Source: Pedobacter sp.
Lineage (GTDB): Bacteria; Bacteroidota; Bacteroidia; Sphingobacteriales; Sphingobacteriaceae
Length of the DNA stretch: 11,850 bases
Direction: 5' to 3'
NCBI GenBank assembly: GCA_028287885.1
Contig: JAQBOT010000184.1
Location: 1-11,850 of the forward strand
A program made the position numbers and the translations under genes. Position 1 is the stretch's first letter. Each line of letters begins with the position of its first letter. Positions 1 to 5,696 of this stretch are shown piece by piece. Under the pieces are notes generated by a model. That model was not told the DNA's origin. It saw only the letters and a list, made by a program, of their open reading frames with translations, and did not search any database.

Positions 1-524
1 GTCGTACCAGTTTGCAGCGAGCAAAAGCTATGGTCACATATGGTAAAAGCATCTGCCAGCGCATAATAAAAGGGCACATCATTACGGTCATAATGCGCCA
101 TTGTCATGCCCGTTTTAGCCGGAATCCACTGATCATATTTACCTTTGTTCCGGGCAGCCACCTGGTCATTCCAGGAATGAGGCAGACCACCTTGCCAGGT
201 AATCTTTGTTTTATTGATGTCTACATGGAAAGGTGCAAAGGTGTTACCGGATGCATCCTGTTGCAGCCACACCTTGTTGCCGTTGGGTTGAAGATGCGGG
301 TGGGGATCATTGAAGCCCCTTACGCCCTTAAGTTTGCCAAACATATGATCAAAGGAACGATTCTCCTGCATGAGGAAGACAACATGTTCCGCATCCTGGA
401 AAGTTGTACCAGGTGCCGCATCAATCGCCATAGCACGTGCGACAGCCTCGGGCAGTATACTTGACAACCCTGTTGCACCTGATAACAATGCAGCCTTTTT
501 TAAGAAACTTCTTCTCGAATCCAT
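1..524 (-). CDS. Phospholipase C, phosphocholine-specific type (5' part)
   Basis: Partial gene: about 174 codons run leftwards off the window, so the C-terminal part is missing. The protein starts with a twin-arginine signal (MDSRRSFLKKAALLSGATG, RR at residues 4-5) and is therefore expected to be exported folded by Tat. At about residues 46-63 lies the phosphoesterase-family (PF04185) hallmark EHVVFLMQENRSFDHMFG, whose E54-N55 belong to the metal site. The stretch DAFTICDHSFCSLQTGT near the cut end also fits this family. Known members hydrolyse phosphatidylcholine or sphingomyelin to phosphocholine outside the cytoplasm; the acid phosphatase AcpA is related, so the exact substrate is inferred. 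An in-frame ATG two codons upstream (530) is an alternative start; 524 gives the usual compact Tat leader. The acetyltransferase gene upstream ends 71 bp away on the same strand, so co-transcription is possible. Family confidence is high, substrate moderate. Confidence 0.88.
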   Translation of the reverse strand, partial: MDSRRSFLKKAALLSGATGLSSILPEAVARAMAIDAAPGTTFQDAEHVVFLMQENRSFDHMFGKLKGVRGFNDPHPHLQPNGNKVWLQQDASGNTFAPFHVDINKTKITWQGGLPHSWNDQVAARNKGKYDQWIPAKTGMTMAHYDRNDVPFYYALADAFTICDHSFCSLQTGT

Positions 525-595
525 TAACATCTAAAGTACTTCTATTATGTTAAAATCGAGAGAAAGTCAGGTTAAATTAGACCTTAACAATCATG

Positions 596-1045
596 TTACG
601 CCTTCCTAATCATCTCAACATGTTCAATTCCGTCTTCATCATACCTTTCCCCTTCAGCAACAAAACCTAGACCTTCATAAAACGGCAAGGCGTACGTTTG
701 TGCACCAATGCGAATGTTGCCAACCCCAAATATTCCAGTACAGGACTGAATGGCTATCTCCATAACCTTTCTGCCTAAACCTGTCCCTCTGCTATCCGGC
801 GAAGTAACTACACGGCCAATGGAGATCTCCTGGTAAGATAATCCTGCTGGAACCAACCTGCAATAAGCACCCAGCTTGCCTTCAGAATATAACAGGACAT
901 GGTGGCAATGCTGATCCTTATTGTCCTGGTCCAGGAAAGCACAGTTTTGCTCCACCACAAAGACTTCGCTTCGTAACCGAAGCAGTTCATATAGTTCGTT
1001 AACTGTAAGATCCTGAAATGGTTTTATGACATGGGATAGGTTCAT
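596..1045 (-). CDS. elaA: GNAT family N-acetyltransferase, ElaA-like
   Basis: A 149-residue protein of the usual ElaA length. It shows the ElaA signature in order: ELYELLRLRSEVFVVEQNC (about 17-35), acidic DQDNKD (39-44), IGRVV (76-80), then the acetyl-CoA pyrophosphate-binding loop SRGTGLG (85-91, the GNAT R/Q-x-x-G-x-G/A motif), FYEGLGF near residue 124-130 and EDGIEHVEM at the C-terminus. E. coli ElaA carries VVEQNC, IGRV and EEDGIPH at matching places. It is a cytosolic acetyl-CoA-dependent acyltransferase; the physiological acceptor of ElaA is not established. The protein is complete, with TAA at 596-598. A -7 box lies just upstream (1065-1072), giving a very short leader. The gene is divergent from the response regulator at 1257. 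Confidence 0.93.
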   Translation of the reverse strand: MNLSHVIKPFQDLTVNELYELLRLRSEVFVVEQNCAFLDQDNKDQHCHHVLLYSEGKLGAYCRLVPAGLSYQEISIGRVVTSPDSRGTGLGRKVMEIAIQSCTGIFGVGNIRIGAQTYALPFYEGLGFVAEGERYDEDGIEHVEMIRKA

Positions 1046-1064
1046 TGGAATTTCGGCTAGAAAG

Positions 1065-1072
1065 CAAAGGTA
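1065..1072 (-). promoter_or_regulatory. Putative -7 box for the elaA-like gene
   Basis: On the minus strand this reads TACCTTTG, an exact match to the Bacteroidota -7 consensus TAnnTTTG, 19 bp before the ATG. No good -33 TTTG is seen at the usual 19-21 bp spacing, so the call rests on the -7 box and its position. Confidence 0.4.
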
Positions 1073-1150
1073 AATGATTCATAACAGCTCGGAATGGCAG
1101 GCTTGTTATTTTTTGTAGTTTCGGGTTAAAGTTTCACAGATTGAAAGAAT

Positions 1151-1164
1151 TACGGGAAACCGTA
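1151..1164. promoter_or_regulatory. Operator-like inverted repeat, copy 1
   Basis: TACGGGAAACCGTA: perfect 5-bp arms TACGG/CCGTA around a 4-bp spacer. Its exact reverse complement occurs at 2108-2121. The repeat ends 22 bp before a TACTTTTG box, placing its centre about 43 bp before the likely transcription start, the position typical of an activator touching RNA polymerase. It lies upstream of the response regulator, which is the obvious candidate to bind it (inference). Confidence 0.65.
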
Positions 1165-1194
1165 TTGCGGACGTTAAACTAGCAATTACTTTTG
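1164..1194 (+). promoter_or_regulatory. Putative promoter of the response regulator gene
   Basis: ATTG (1164-1167) as a -33 element, 19 bp spacing, then TACTTTTG (1187-1194), an exact match to the Bacteroidota TAnnTTTG -7 box. The predicted start near 1201 gives a leader of about 56 nt before the ATG at 1257. The operator-like repeat abuts the -33 element, suggesting activator control or autoregulation. Confidence 0.6.
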
Positions 1195-1256
1195 ACAACA
1201 TTGTGGAAGAAGGGATAGATCCGGATTTCCTTCCTATAGCTTAGCCAAGATAAAGA

Positions 1257-1922
1257 ATGTTCAAAAGAGTATTAATCGCAGAAGACCATGAAAGCGTAAG
1301 CATTTCGGTACAAAGAACCCTTGCTGATCTGCAAATAGCGCAGTCAGAATACACCTATTACTGCGATGACGCCTTGATGCACATTAGAAAGAGTCTTAGC
1401 GAAGATCAACCTTTTGATTTGCTTATCACTGATCTTTCCTTCGAGGAAGACCACCGGCCACAGACAATTGCGGGAGGAAGGGAGCTGATCACTGCCGTTA
1501 AACAAGTACACCCAAGTATCAAGGTGCTTGTGTTTTCTGCAGAGAATAAGGCCGCAATAATTGACAGTCTCTTCAAAGAATTTGGCATCAATGGCTTCGT
1601 ACGTAAAGCACGTCACGACTCCAAAGAGTTGAAACTGGCCATTGAGGCCATAGCACAAGATAAAACTTACCTCTCTTCTGATCTGAAAAAGACAGTAAAG
1701 CAGAAGAATGCTTACGAATTCTCAGATTACGACATCACCATTATCTCGCTGTTAGCACAGGGAATGCTTCAGAAAGAGATTCCCAACTATCTTCAGCAGA
1801 ACAACATCAAACCCTCTGGATTAAGCAGCGTTGAAAAACGACTCAATTTAATGAAAGAGATACTGGAGTTTTCCAAGAACGAACAACTCGTTGCATACTG
1901 CAAGGATTTCGGAATAATCTAA
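1257..1922 (+). CDS. Response regulator, NarL/LuxR-like
   Basis: A 221-residue DNA-binding response regulator. The receiver domain (about 1-135) has the acidic pocket E9-D10, the phosphoacceptor D59 in LLITDLSF, S94 in the Thr/Ser switch position (VFSAE) and K117 (VRKAR). The C-terminal part (about 155-205) resembles a LuxR/GerE helix-turn-helix: DITIISLLAQGMLQKEI matches the first helices, but the recognition part is diverged and longer than usual (QNNIKPSGLSSVEKRL), so DNA recognition may be atypical. It is cytosolic and presumably phosphorylated by the TPR histidine kinase encoded convergently at 2309-3988. A strong -7 box with an adjacent 14-bp inverted repeat lies upstream, and the same repeat recurs downstream, which suggests autoregulation. 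The target genes beyond these two sites cannot be read from the window. Confidence 0.9.
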   Translation: MFKRVLIAEDHESVSISVQRTLADLQIAQSEYTYYCDDALMHIRKSLSEDQPFDLLITDLSFEEDHRPQTIAGGRELITAVKQVHPSIKVLVFSAENKAAIIDSLFKEFGINGFVRKARHDSKELKLAIEAIAQDKTYLSSDLKKTVKQKNAYEFSDYDITIISLLAQGMLQKEIPNYLQQNNIKPSGLSSVEKRLNLMKEILEFSKNEQLVAYCKDFGII

Positions 1923-2107
1923 TCCAAACCGCAAAGCCTAAATACTAGACATGAGTATTTCGAGAAATTCGTCGAGAATGCTCAGGAGGCTTATTTAAAG
2001 AAATTGCTTAAAAGATTCCATGTTGTGCTCCGGGAGTGCAGCACAGGCTAATTTATGCCTCGGACAAATGGCTTAGAATTAAGCTTAGGCACAAATAACC
2101 AAGCCTT
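1923..2107. other. Hairpin-rich gap downstream of the response regulator
   Basis: No convincing gene. The stretch has several inverted repeats: AAATACT/AGTATTT (1940-1960, 7-nt loop), TGTGCT/AGCACA (2024-2045, with a competing CTCC/GGAG inside), GCTTA-GAAT-TAAGC (2071-2084) enclosed by TGCCT/AGGCA (2056-2091). The GCCT arm could instead pair with AGGC at 2045-2048, so two folds compete. A 15-codon ORF (1951-1998, MSISRNSSRMLRRLI) exists but has no ribosome binding site. The region may be a structured 3' leader of the regulator mRNA; no T-run marks a clear terminator. Confidence 0.35.
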
Positions 2108-2121
2108 TACGGTTTCCCGTA
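2108..2121. promoter_or_regulatory. Operator-like inverted repeat, copy 2
   Basis: TACGGTTTCCCGTA, the exact reverse complement of the repeat at 1151-1164, with the same arms TACGG/CCGTA. It is again followed after exactly 22 bp by TACTTTTG (2144-2151). The identical geometry at both sites argues for a functional binding site of one regulator, most simply the response regulator encoded between them. Confidence 0.65.
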
Positions 2122-2143
2122 AGGAAGGAAAGCCAGACTACGA

Positions 2144-2151
2144 TACTTTTG
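2144..2151 (+). promoter_or_regulatory. Putative -7 box inside the two-component gap
   Basis: TACTTTTG, identical to the -7 box of the response regulator promoter and at the same distance from the inverted repeat. There is no good -33 element here (AAGG at the 19-bp position), as expected for a promoter that depends on an activator. Predicted start is near 2158. Confidence 0.5.
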
Positions 2152-2157
2152 ATAAAC

Positions 2158-2271
2158 AAATCACAACAACCACAGCCTCAGGCTACAAACAATATCCCCA
2201 TGCTCTCAGAAATCGGAGGAGATTGCCAAGAAGTTTGCTTTCAGAAGTAAACAGAAGCAATCTCCCCTTTT
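2158..2271 (+). ncRNA. Candidate small RNA under operator copy 2
   Basis: A short transcription unit is predicted from the -7 box at 2144-2151 to the T-run at 2268-2271, about 114 nt. Its 5' half is A/C-rich and mostly unstructured apart from a small AGCC-TCA-GGCT hairpin (2174-2184); its 3' half is one long hairpin followed by four T. A 16-codon ORF (2200-2250, MLSEIGGDCQEVCFQK) lies within it but has no ribosome binding site and overlaps the hairpin. The unit ends 37 bp before the histidine kinase stop codon and would be antisense to any 3' extension of the kinase mRNA. Existence and ends are inferred from sequence signals only; a leader-type RNA or small-peptide mRNA are alternatives. Confidence 0.4.
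2218..2271 (+). terminator. Long hairpin with T-run
   Basis: Outer stem GGAGATTGC (2218-2226) with GCAATCTCC (2257-2265); inner stem of 8 pairs (2233-2240 with 2245-2252, one G-T pair) capped by TCAG; the two are separated by an internal loop CAAGAA/AGAA. CCTTTT follows. On the minus strand no T-run follows, so it fits a plus-strand terminator, either of the candidate small RNA or of a read-through transcript of the response regulator. Confidence 0.6.
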
Positions 2272-2308
2272 CAATTTACATTAAGATTCCAATCGAGCAC
2301 AAATAATT

Positions 2309-3988
2309 TTAAACTATCGGAACGCAAATACTGATCTGAAGGCCTCTCACCGGCCCGTTGCTTAAATTGATCTGCCCATTAATCGCTTGTACACGGTTGC
2401 TTGTGCTAAAAAGTCCATTTCCAAAAACTACCTTTTCCGGTAAACCGATGCCGTCATCCGTATAGTTAACCAAAAGGTTTCCCTCTTTCCGTTCAAATCG
2501 TACAGCTACATTCTTTGCCTTGCTGTGCTTTTTCATGTTGATCATCAACTCCAACACAACATGCCTCAGCTCCTCCTTTACAGCGTTTTCTACAGTCGCC
2601 CAGGTATTTTCATTGTTGCTTACAACTACGACTTTCGTCTCTGGACTTGCAAACGATGTCAAAAGACTGCTGATCTTTTCATGAAAGTTTTCAGACGCTA
2701 TGGGCTGTTTTTCATAAGAGATATCACGGGATTGCTCATACATTGCTTCAATTTGATCCAGCAGCTCTTCCTTGTCAAGATCTTCCTTATGTTCAATCTC
2801 TGCCATTATCCGGTATAAGCCATTGGCCACAACATCATGGACTTTCTTGGACGTTTTAAGTTGGCTGTTGCGGATGCTGCGGTCGGCCTCCATTTCTATG
2901 CGTTGCTTTCTCTTCCGGTACCAAAATGAAAGACCGATCCCGCCTGTGAGTGTGGCCAATAGGATCCCGCCCATCAATGTTTGCTGCTTGATGATCTGGT
3001 ATCTTTTTTCTGTATTATCTTTCTGAAGTTTAAAGTTATCCGCCTTGTTCTTTTCAGCGTCATAGCGAATAAGTGCAAACTGGTTTTTAGCAGCGTTCCG
3101 CGAAGTTTGAACACTGTCACTCAGTTGCTGGTAGCGGGCAAAGTAGCGTTTCGTATCCTGAAGCGGAGCAAGCCTAACAAGTTTTTGCAATGCATCCAAC
3201 TGATCATCCGGACTATTGATCTCCCGCGCAATGTTGTACAATTGCTTCGAATAATAAAGTGCAGAATCCGGACGCGAGTTTGCATAGTATTCCGCCAGAT
3301 GGATGAAACTTGAATTTTGACCCCAGCGGTCCTTTTCTTTTTGTCGGATCAGTAACGATTCCAATAACTCTGGTGCAGGATTATACTGAGGATCCATTAG
3401 CCATTTCGTTGTCGCGATGTTACATAATACCCTTGCATATTCAATCTTAGTCCCAAGCTTTTTTCTCTTTGCTAAAACACCTCGATAAATCTTCAATGCC
3501 TTTGCATAGTCTTTTTTGTTGCGATAGGCATTTGCCTGATTATTCAAGATTGCAAGTGTAGACATGGAGTCTACGGAAAATTTTATGGCCGAGTTAAAGT
3601 ACGTGATTGCAGCATCGTAATCTTTCAGATTGTTGCCCTCCATACCCAATTCATTGTAATCTGAAGCCAGGCACTCCCAATGTTTGGGATCTTTTTCATC
3701 CAATAGCTGCAAAGACATGATAAGGTTTTCCTGCGCGCCAAAATGATCTCCCGCATCCGATTGGATGGCCGCCATCTGGTTAAAAGCACCTGCCACCTGC
3801 AAAGTATCCTTAGAAGTATTAACGACTTTATTAAAATAATAAAAAGCTGAATCGTTCTGCTTATACAAAAATGTTAGTGCTTTACGATAGTCGGCCCAAT
3901 AATCGATAGGTTTGAGCTGGGGTTTTTTCTTTTGGCAAGAGTAAATGAGTAAAAGAGAGATCGGCAAACAATAATACAGCTTCTTCAA
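2309..3988 (-). CDS. TPR-containing sensor histidine kinase
   Basis: A 559-residue sensor kinase. The N-terminus has a hydrophobic signal ending in IYSC18, suggesting lipoprotein processing (the Y at -2 is not ideal). Residues about 30-290 are helical TPR-like repeats (for example NELGMEGNNLKDYDAAITYF, 112-131) and would lie outside the inner membrane; a coiled-coil-like stretch leads to a membrane segment at about 338-356 followed by YRKRKQ. The dimerisation helix carries the probable phosphoacceptor H384 (KKVHDVVANGLYRI). The ATPase domain has the N box around N484 (LELMINMKKHSKA), DDGIGL (511-516) and GNGL (523-526), ending in QISICVPIV. It should phosphorylate the regulator encoded convergently at 1257-1922. 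Such TPR kinases with LuxR-like regulators are common in Bacteroidota; the stimulus is unknown. No clear terminator follows on the minus strand. Confidence 0.9.
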   Translation of the reverse strand: MKKLYYCLPISLLLIYSCQKKKPQLKPIDYWADYRKALTFLYKQNDSAFYYFNKVVNTSKDTLQVAGAFNQMAAIQSDAGDHFGAQENLIMSLQLLDEKDPKHWECLASDYNELGMEGNNLKDYDAAITYFNSAIKFSVDSMSTLAILNNQANAYRNKKDYAKALKIYRGVLAKRKKLGTKIEYARVLCNIATTKWLMDPQYNPAPELLESLLIRQKEKDRWGQNSSFIHLAEYYANSRPDSALYYSKQLYNIAREINSPDDQLDALQKLVRLAPLQDTKRYFARYQQLSDSVQTSRNAAKNQFALIRYDAEKNKADNFKLQKDNTEKRYQIIKQQTLMGGILLATLTGGIGLSFWYRKRKQRIEMEADRSIRNSQLKTSKKVHDVVANGLYRIMAEIEHKEDLDKEELLDQIEAMYEQSRDISYEKQPIASENFHEKISSLLTSFASPETKVVVVSNNENTWATVENAVKEELRHVVLELMINMKKHSKAKNVAVRFERKEGNLLVNYTDDGIGLPEKVVFGNGLFSTSNRVQAINGQINLSNGPVRGLQISICVPIV

Positions 3989-4098
3989 TGGAGAGATTTT
4001 GAGCTAAAGTAGAAAAAAGCAAACGATAATGGAGCCTTTCAATGTTTGGCTCGGCAAAAGATTGGACGAGTTCATTTAGTAGAATAAACCGATTACTA

Positions 4099-4106
4099 CA
4101 AAACTA
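4099..4106 (-). promoter_or_regulatory. Possible -7 box for the histidine kinase
   Basis: Minus strand TAGTTTTG fits TAnnTTTG, 111 bp before the kinase start. No convincing -33 element is seen, so this is a weak call. Confidence 0.25.
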
Positions 4107-4134
4107 AGAGTTAGCCGATGTAAATCTCAGACAG

Positions 4135-4159
4135 GATAATCGAAATACTTCCGATTATC
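4135..4159. repeat. Inverted repeat GATAATCG/CGATTATC
   Basis: Perfect 8-bp arms (4135-4142 and 4152-4159) with a 9-bp spacer, in the gap between the histidine kinase and the small broken gene. It has no T-run, so it looks more like a protein-binding site than a terminator. Confidence 0.4.
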
Positions 4160-4160
4160 T

Positions 4161-4175
4161 TGTAATAATATTACA
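4161..4175. repeat. Inverted repeat TGTAAT-AAT-ATTACA
   Basis: Perfect 6-bp arms with a 3-bp spacer, one base after the previous inverted repeat. The pair of adjacent palindromes looks like an operator region. The remainder of the 3989-4283 gap shows no gene. Confidence 0.35.
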
Positions 4176-4283
4176 TTCAAATAGATGGATATTCTTCAAA
4201 ATATCAGCGGTTGTTCAATACAATCATAACGGTTCACCCTATAGGATTGCATGGTTATTGCCTTAAGATTTGTAAATTTAGAT

Positions 4284-4500
4284 ATGGAAACACTGACTAT
4301 TAACATCCTAAAAAATAAGAGTGCTTTGGTAAAGCAGATTCCTATAGAGCTTGGTGTGGTTATATGAACCAAAAAAAAGCTGATATATTAGACGTTAGCA
4401 AAGGGTTGGCAAGTGTGTTTATATGGTCTAGGGACGATATTGAAAACATTGAGAAAGCCAAAATCACTTTCGAAAGTTTTAAGTCCCAAAATGGTGGTGA
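4284..4500 (+). pseudogene. Frame-broken small Bacteroidota gene
   Basis: A 27-codon ORF starts at 4284 (METLTINILKNKSALVKQ..., ending at TGA 4365-4367). A second frame opens at 4364, overlapping as ATGA, and reads DILDVSKGLASVFIWS, then RDDIENIEKAKITFESFKSQ. A further -1 shift near 4488-4491 (run of A) gives Trp-Trp-stop at 4492-4500. Joined, the parts resemble the small (about 70-80 residue) hypothetical proteins of Bacteroidota that begin METLTI and end with a VWS-E-D...F-FK-..W tail, some of which sit in toxin-antitoxin-like contexts (from memory of the family, no search possible). Two same-direction shifts suggest decay; ATGA translational coupling or programmed shifting is the alternative. 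The second frame nominally runs on to 4756, but that extension looks non-coding. Confidence 0.5.
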
Positions 4501-4768
4501 TGCCGGAATTAAGCCTCAAACGATAATACGCCTTTCTTTTAGTTTACTTAATTTGCTTTGTACCTACGAGCCTTCAAAATCTAAATCCGCTGCAATTTTC
4601 ACCCGCTTGTCTTCACCTTCCCTTCGCCTAAGCTATGCCTTTGCTTTACCTCAATCCGCAGCAAAGCCATACCAATGCCATAATAAAAATCATTCTCAAT
4701 CGGCCTCGTTCGAAACCGAATTCCTGATTAGCTTTAACTTGCGGTTAAACAATTAACGCACTCAAACA
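4501..4768. other. Non-coding stretch with fragments of open frame
   Basis: No intact gene. On the minus strand one frame reads FYYGIGMALLRIEVKQRHSL and then GEGKVKTSG before a stop, and a neighbouring frame continues DKRVKIAADLDFEGS-stop, ending near 4573. This could be a decayed coding segment or a dispersed intergenic repeat, low confidence. An inverted repeat TTTAAC-TTGCG-GTTAAA (4733-4749) lies 20 bp before the DUF6266 start. No exact TAnnTTTG box was found ahead of that gene. Confidence 0.3.
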
Positions 4769-5419
4769 ATGGCAAGAATAAAGAATGGTATCCTGGGGCC
4801 GATCGTCGGCTCCATAGCAAATGTAACCGGCTGCGTCCGCTTAGGTGTTCCAGTGCTCAAAAAGAAAATACAGCCTGCTGTCCTGTCCAAAACCCGAACA
4901 CCCAAACAAAATGGCGTAACCTCAAAGTTTAAGCTCGCAATGGAGTTTATTAAACCAGTTACTCCTTTTATCAACGTTGGGTTTTCGCTGAATAGAGCAC
5001 CCGGACAAACAGCACACAATGTTGCAGTCTCCAAGATCCTTTCGCAGGGTATTAAGGGCGAATTCCCAGAGATGGAATTGGACTTCCCAAATATCATTAT
5101 AACCCAAGGAGAACTGCCAGGAGCGGAAAACCCCAAGGTTGAACTTGTAAATGGCAGCGTGCTTAGCTTTAGCTGGGATTTTGACAAAGACGACTTGTCT
5201 GACCGCAAACGAGATCAAGTCATGTTACTAGCCTATTCTCCGGAAACAAAACAAGCATATTTCCTCAAAAGTGGTGCACGCCGATCTGAAGGAGAGGAAT
5301 TCCTGCAGGTATATCCGGAACTGGAAAATCAAAGTTATCAGACCTATATTTCTTTTATTTCAGACGATAGGCAAATGATTGCGGATAGCAGCTATACAGG
5401 CAAGATAAACACGCTTTAA
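4769..5419 (+). CDS. DUF6266 family protein
   Basis: A 216-residue protein with the DUF6266 pattern: MARIKNGILGPIVGSIANVTG at the start, then a charged linker with RTPKQ (43-47), KLAMEFIKPVTPFINVGF (55-72), HNVAVSKILSQGIKGEFPEME (83-103) and NIIITQGELPGAENPKVELV (108-127), followed by a beta-rich half containing LSFSWDFDKDDLSDRKRDQVMLLAYSP in overlapping parts. No signal peptide or membrane segment is visible. The family is widespread and often multi-copy in Sphingobacteriaceae; no function is established, and its repeated strand pattern hints at a structural or surface/phage-tail-like fold (inference only). The ribosome binding site is weak. It is followed by a large hairpin terminator and is not part of an operon, with the preceding stretch apparently decayed. 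Confidence 0.85.
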   Translation: MARIKNGILGPIVGSIANVTGCVRLGVPVLKKKIQPAVLSKTRTPKQNGVTSKFKLAMEFIKPVTPFINVGFSLNRAPGQTAHNVAVSKILSQGIKGEFPEMELDFPNIIITQGELPGAENPKVELVNGSVLSFSWDFDKDDLSDRKRDQVMLLAYSPETKQAYFLKSGARRSEGEEFLQVYPELENQSYQTYISFISDDRQMIADSSYTGKINTL

Positions 5420-5422
5420 CTT

Positions 5423-5527
5423 TAATACGTTGGGGTAAAAGCAAAAACACAATAGGGAATGAAGCTAGAATGCTTGCACCATTCCCTATTGTTATTGCAT
5501 TAAAACTTGTTTCATTCCAACGTATTA
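5423..5527. repeat. Outer inverted repeat around the DUF6266 terminator
   Basis: TAATACGTTGG (5423-5433) and CCAACGTATTA (5517-5527) are perfect 11-bp inverted arms that enclose the 13-bp terminator hairpin, giving a 105-bp nested palindrome. It could be a base-extended terminator or a small MITE-like element; no target-site duplication is evident at its edges. Confidence 0.6.
5449..5492. terminator. Bidirectional-looking hairpin terminator
   Basis: Perfect 13-bp arms ACAATAGGGAATG (5449-5461) and CATTCCCTATTGT (5480-5492), with an extra AAGC/GCTT stem inside the loop. The plus-strand tail is only moderately T-rich (TATTGCATT); the minus-strand tail (GTGTTTTTGC) is richer. It can serve the DUF6266 gene and also stop the minus-strand gene that ends at 5674. 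Confidence 0.7.
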
Positions 5528-5593
5528 TTCAATAAAAGCCAGTTTCATACGCTGTTTCCATTGAAAGAAAAGGTTGTTTTATTCTCTATTATT

Positions 5594-5696
5594 TTTGAAT
5601 AGAAACAGTGTCGATTGAATAGAAGTAATGTCTATTGAATAAAAACAATTGTCTATTGAATGGAGACAATTGTCTATTGAATAGAGACAATCGTCG
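5594..5696. repeat. 21-bp tandem repeat, about five units
   Basis: Units at 5594-5613, 5614-5633, 5634-5654, 5655-5675 and 5676-5696 (20 or 21 bp), of the form ATTGAATAGAGACAATTGTCT; each good unit contains the palindrome GACAATTGTC. The last unit lies inside the 3' end of the gene at 5674, and on the minus strand each well-preserved unit spells Thr-Ile-Val-Ser-Ile-Gln-stop, so the array looks like repeated duplication of the last seven codons of that gene. Units diverge away from the gene. Confidence 0.85.

Noticed and set aside
12..464. Plus-strand ORF of 150 codons at the window start
   Set aside because: It is antisense to the partial phospholipase gene, which has a Tat signal and the ENRSFDHMFG motif.
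1119..1244. Open frame of about 41 codons ahead of the response regulator (reads ITFDNIVEEGIDPDFLPIA before a stop)
   Set aside because: It looks protein-like but has no ATG, GTG or TTG near its beginning and overlaps the promoter signals; probably chance, at most a decayed fragment.
2055..2306. 83-codon plus-strand ORF in the convergent gap
   Set aside because: It runs through the inverted repeat, the -7 box and the terminator hairpin, has low-complexity Thr/Arg-rich sequence and no ribosome binding site; the regulatory reading explains the stretch better.
4364..4756. 130-codon ORF taken as a single protein
   Set aside because: Only the first 45 or so residues look coding; the rest is Ser/Leu-rich with no family character and reads through the expected end of the small broken gene.
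4762..5208. Minus-strand ORF of 148 codons opposite the DUF6266 gene
   Set aside because: It is a shadow of the plus-strand gene, whose family match is clear.
5594..5696. CRISPR array
   Set aside because: Units are contiguous without variable spacers and derive from the adjacent gene end.
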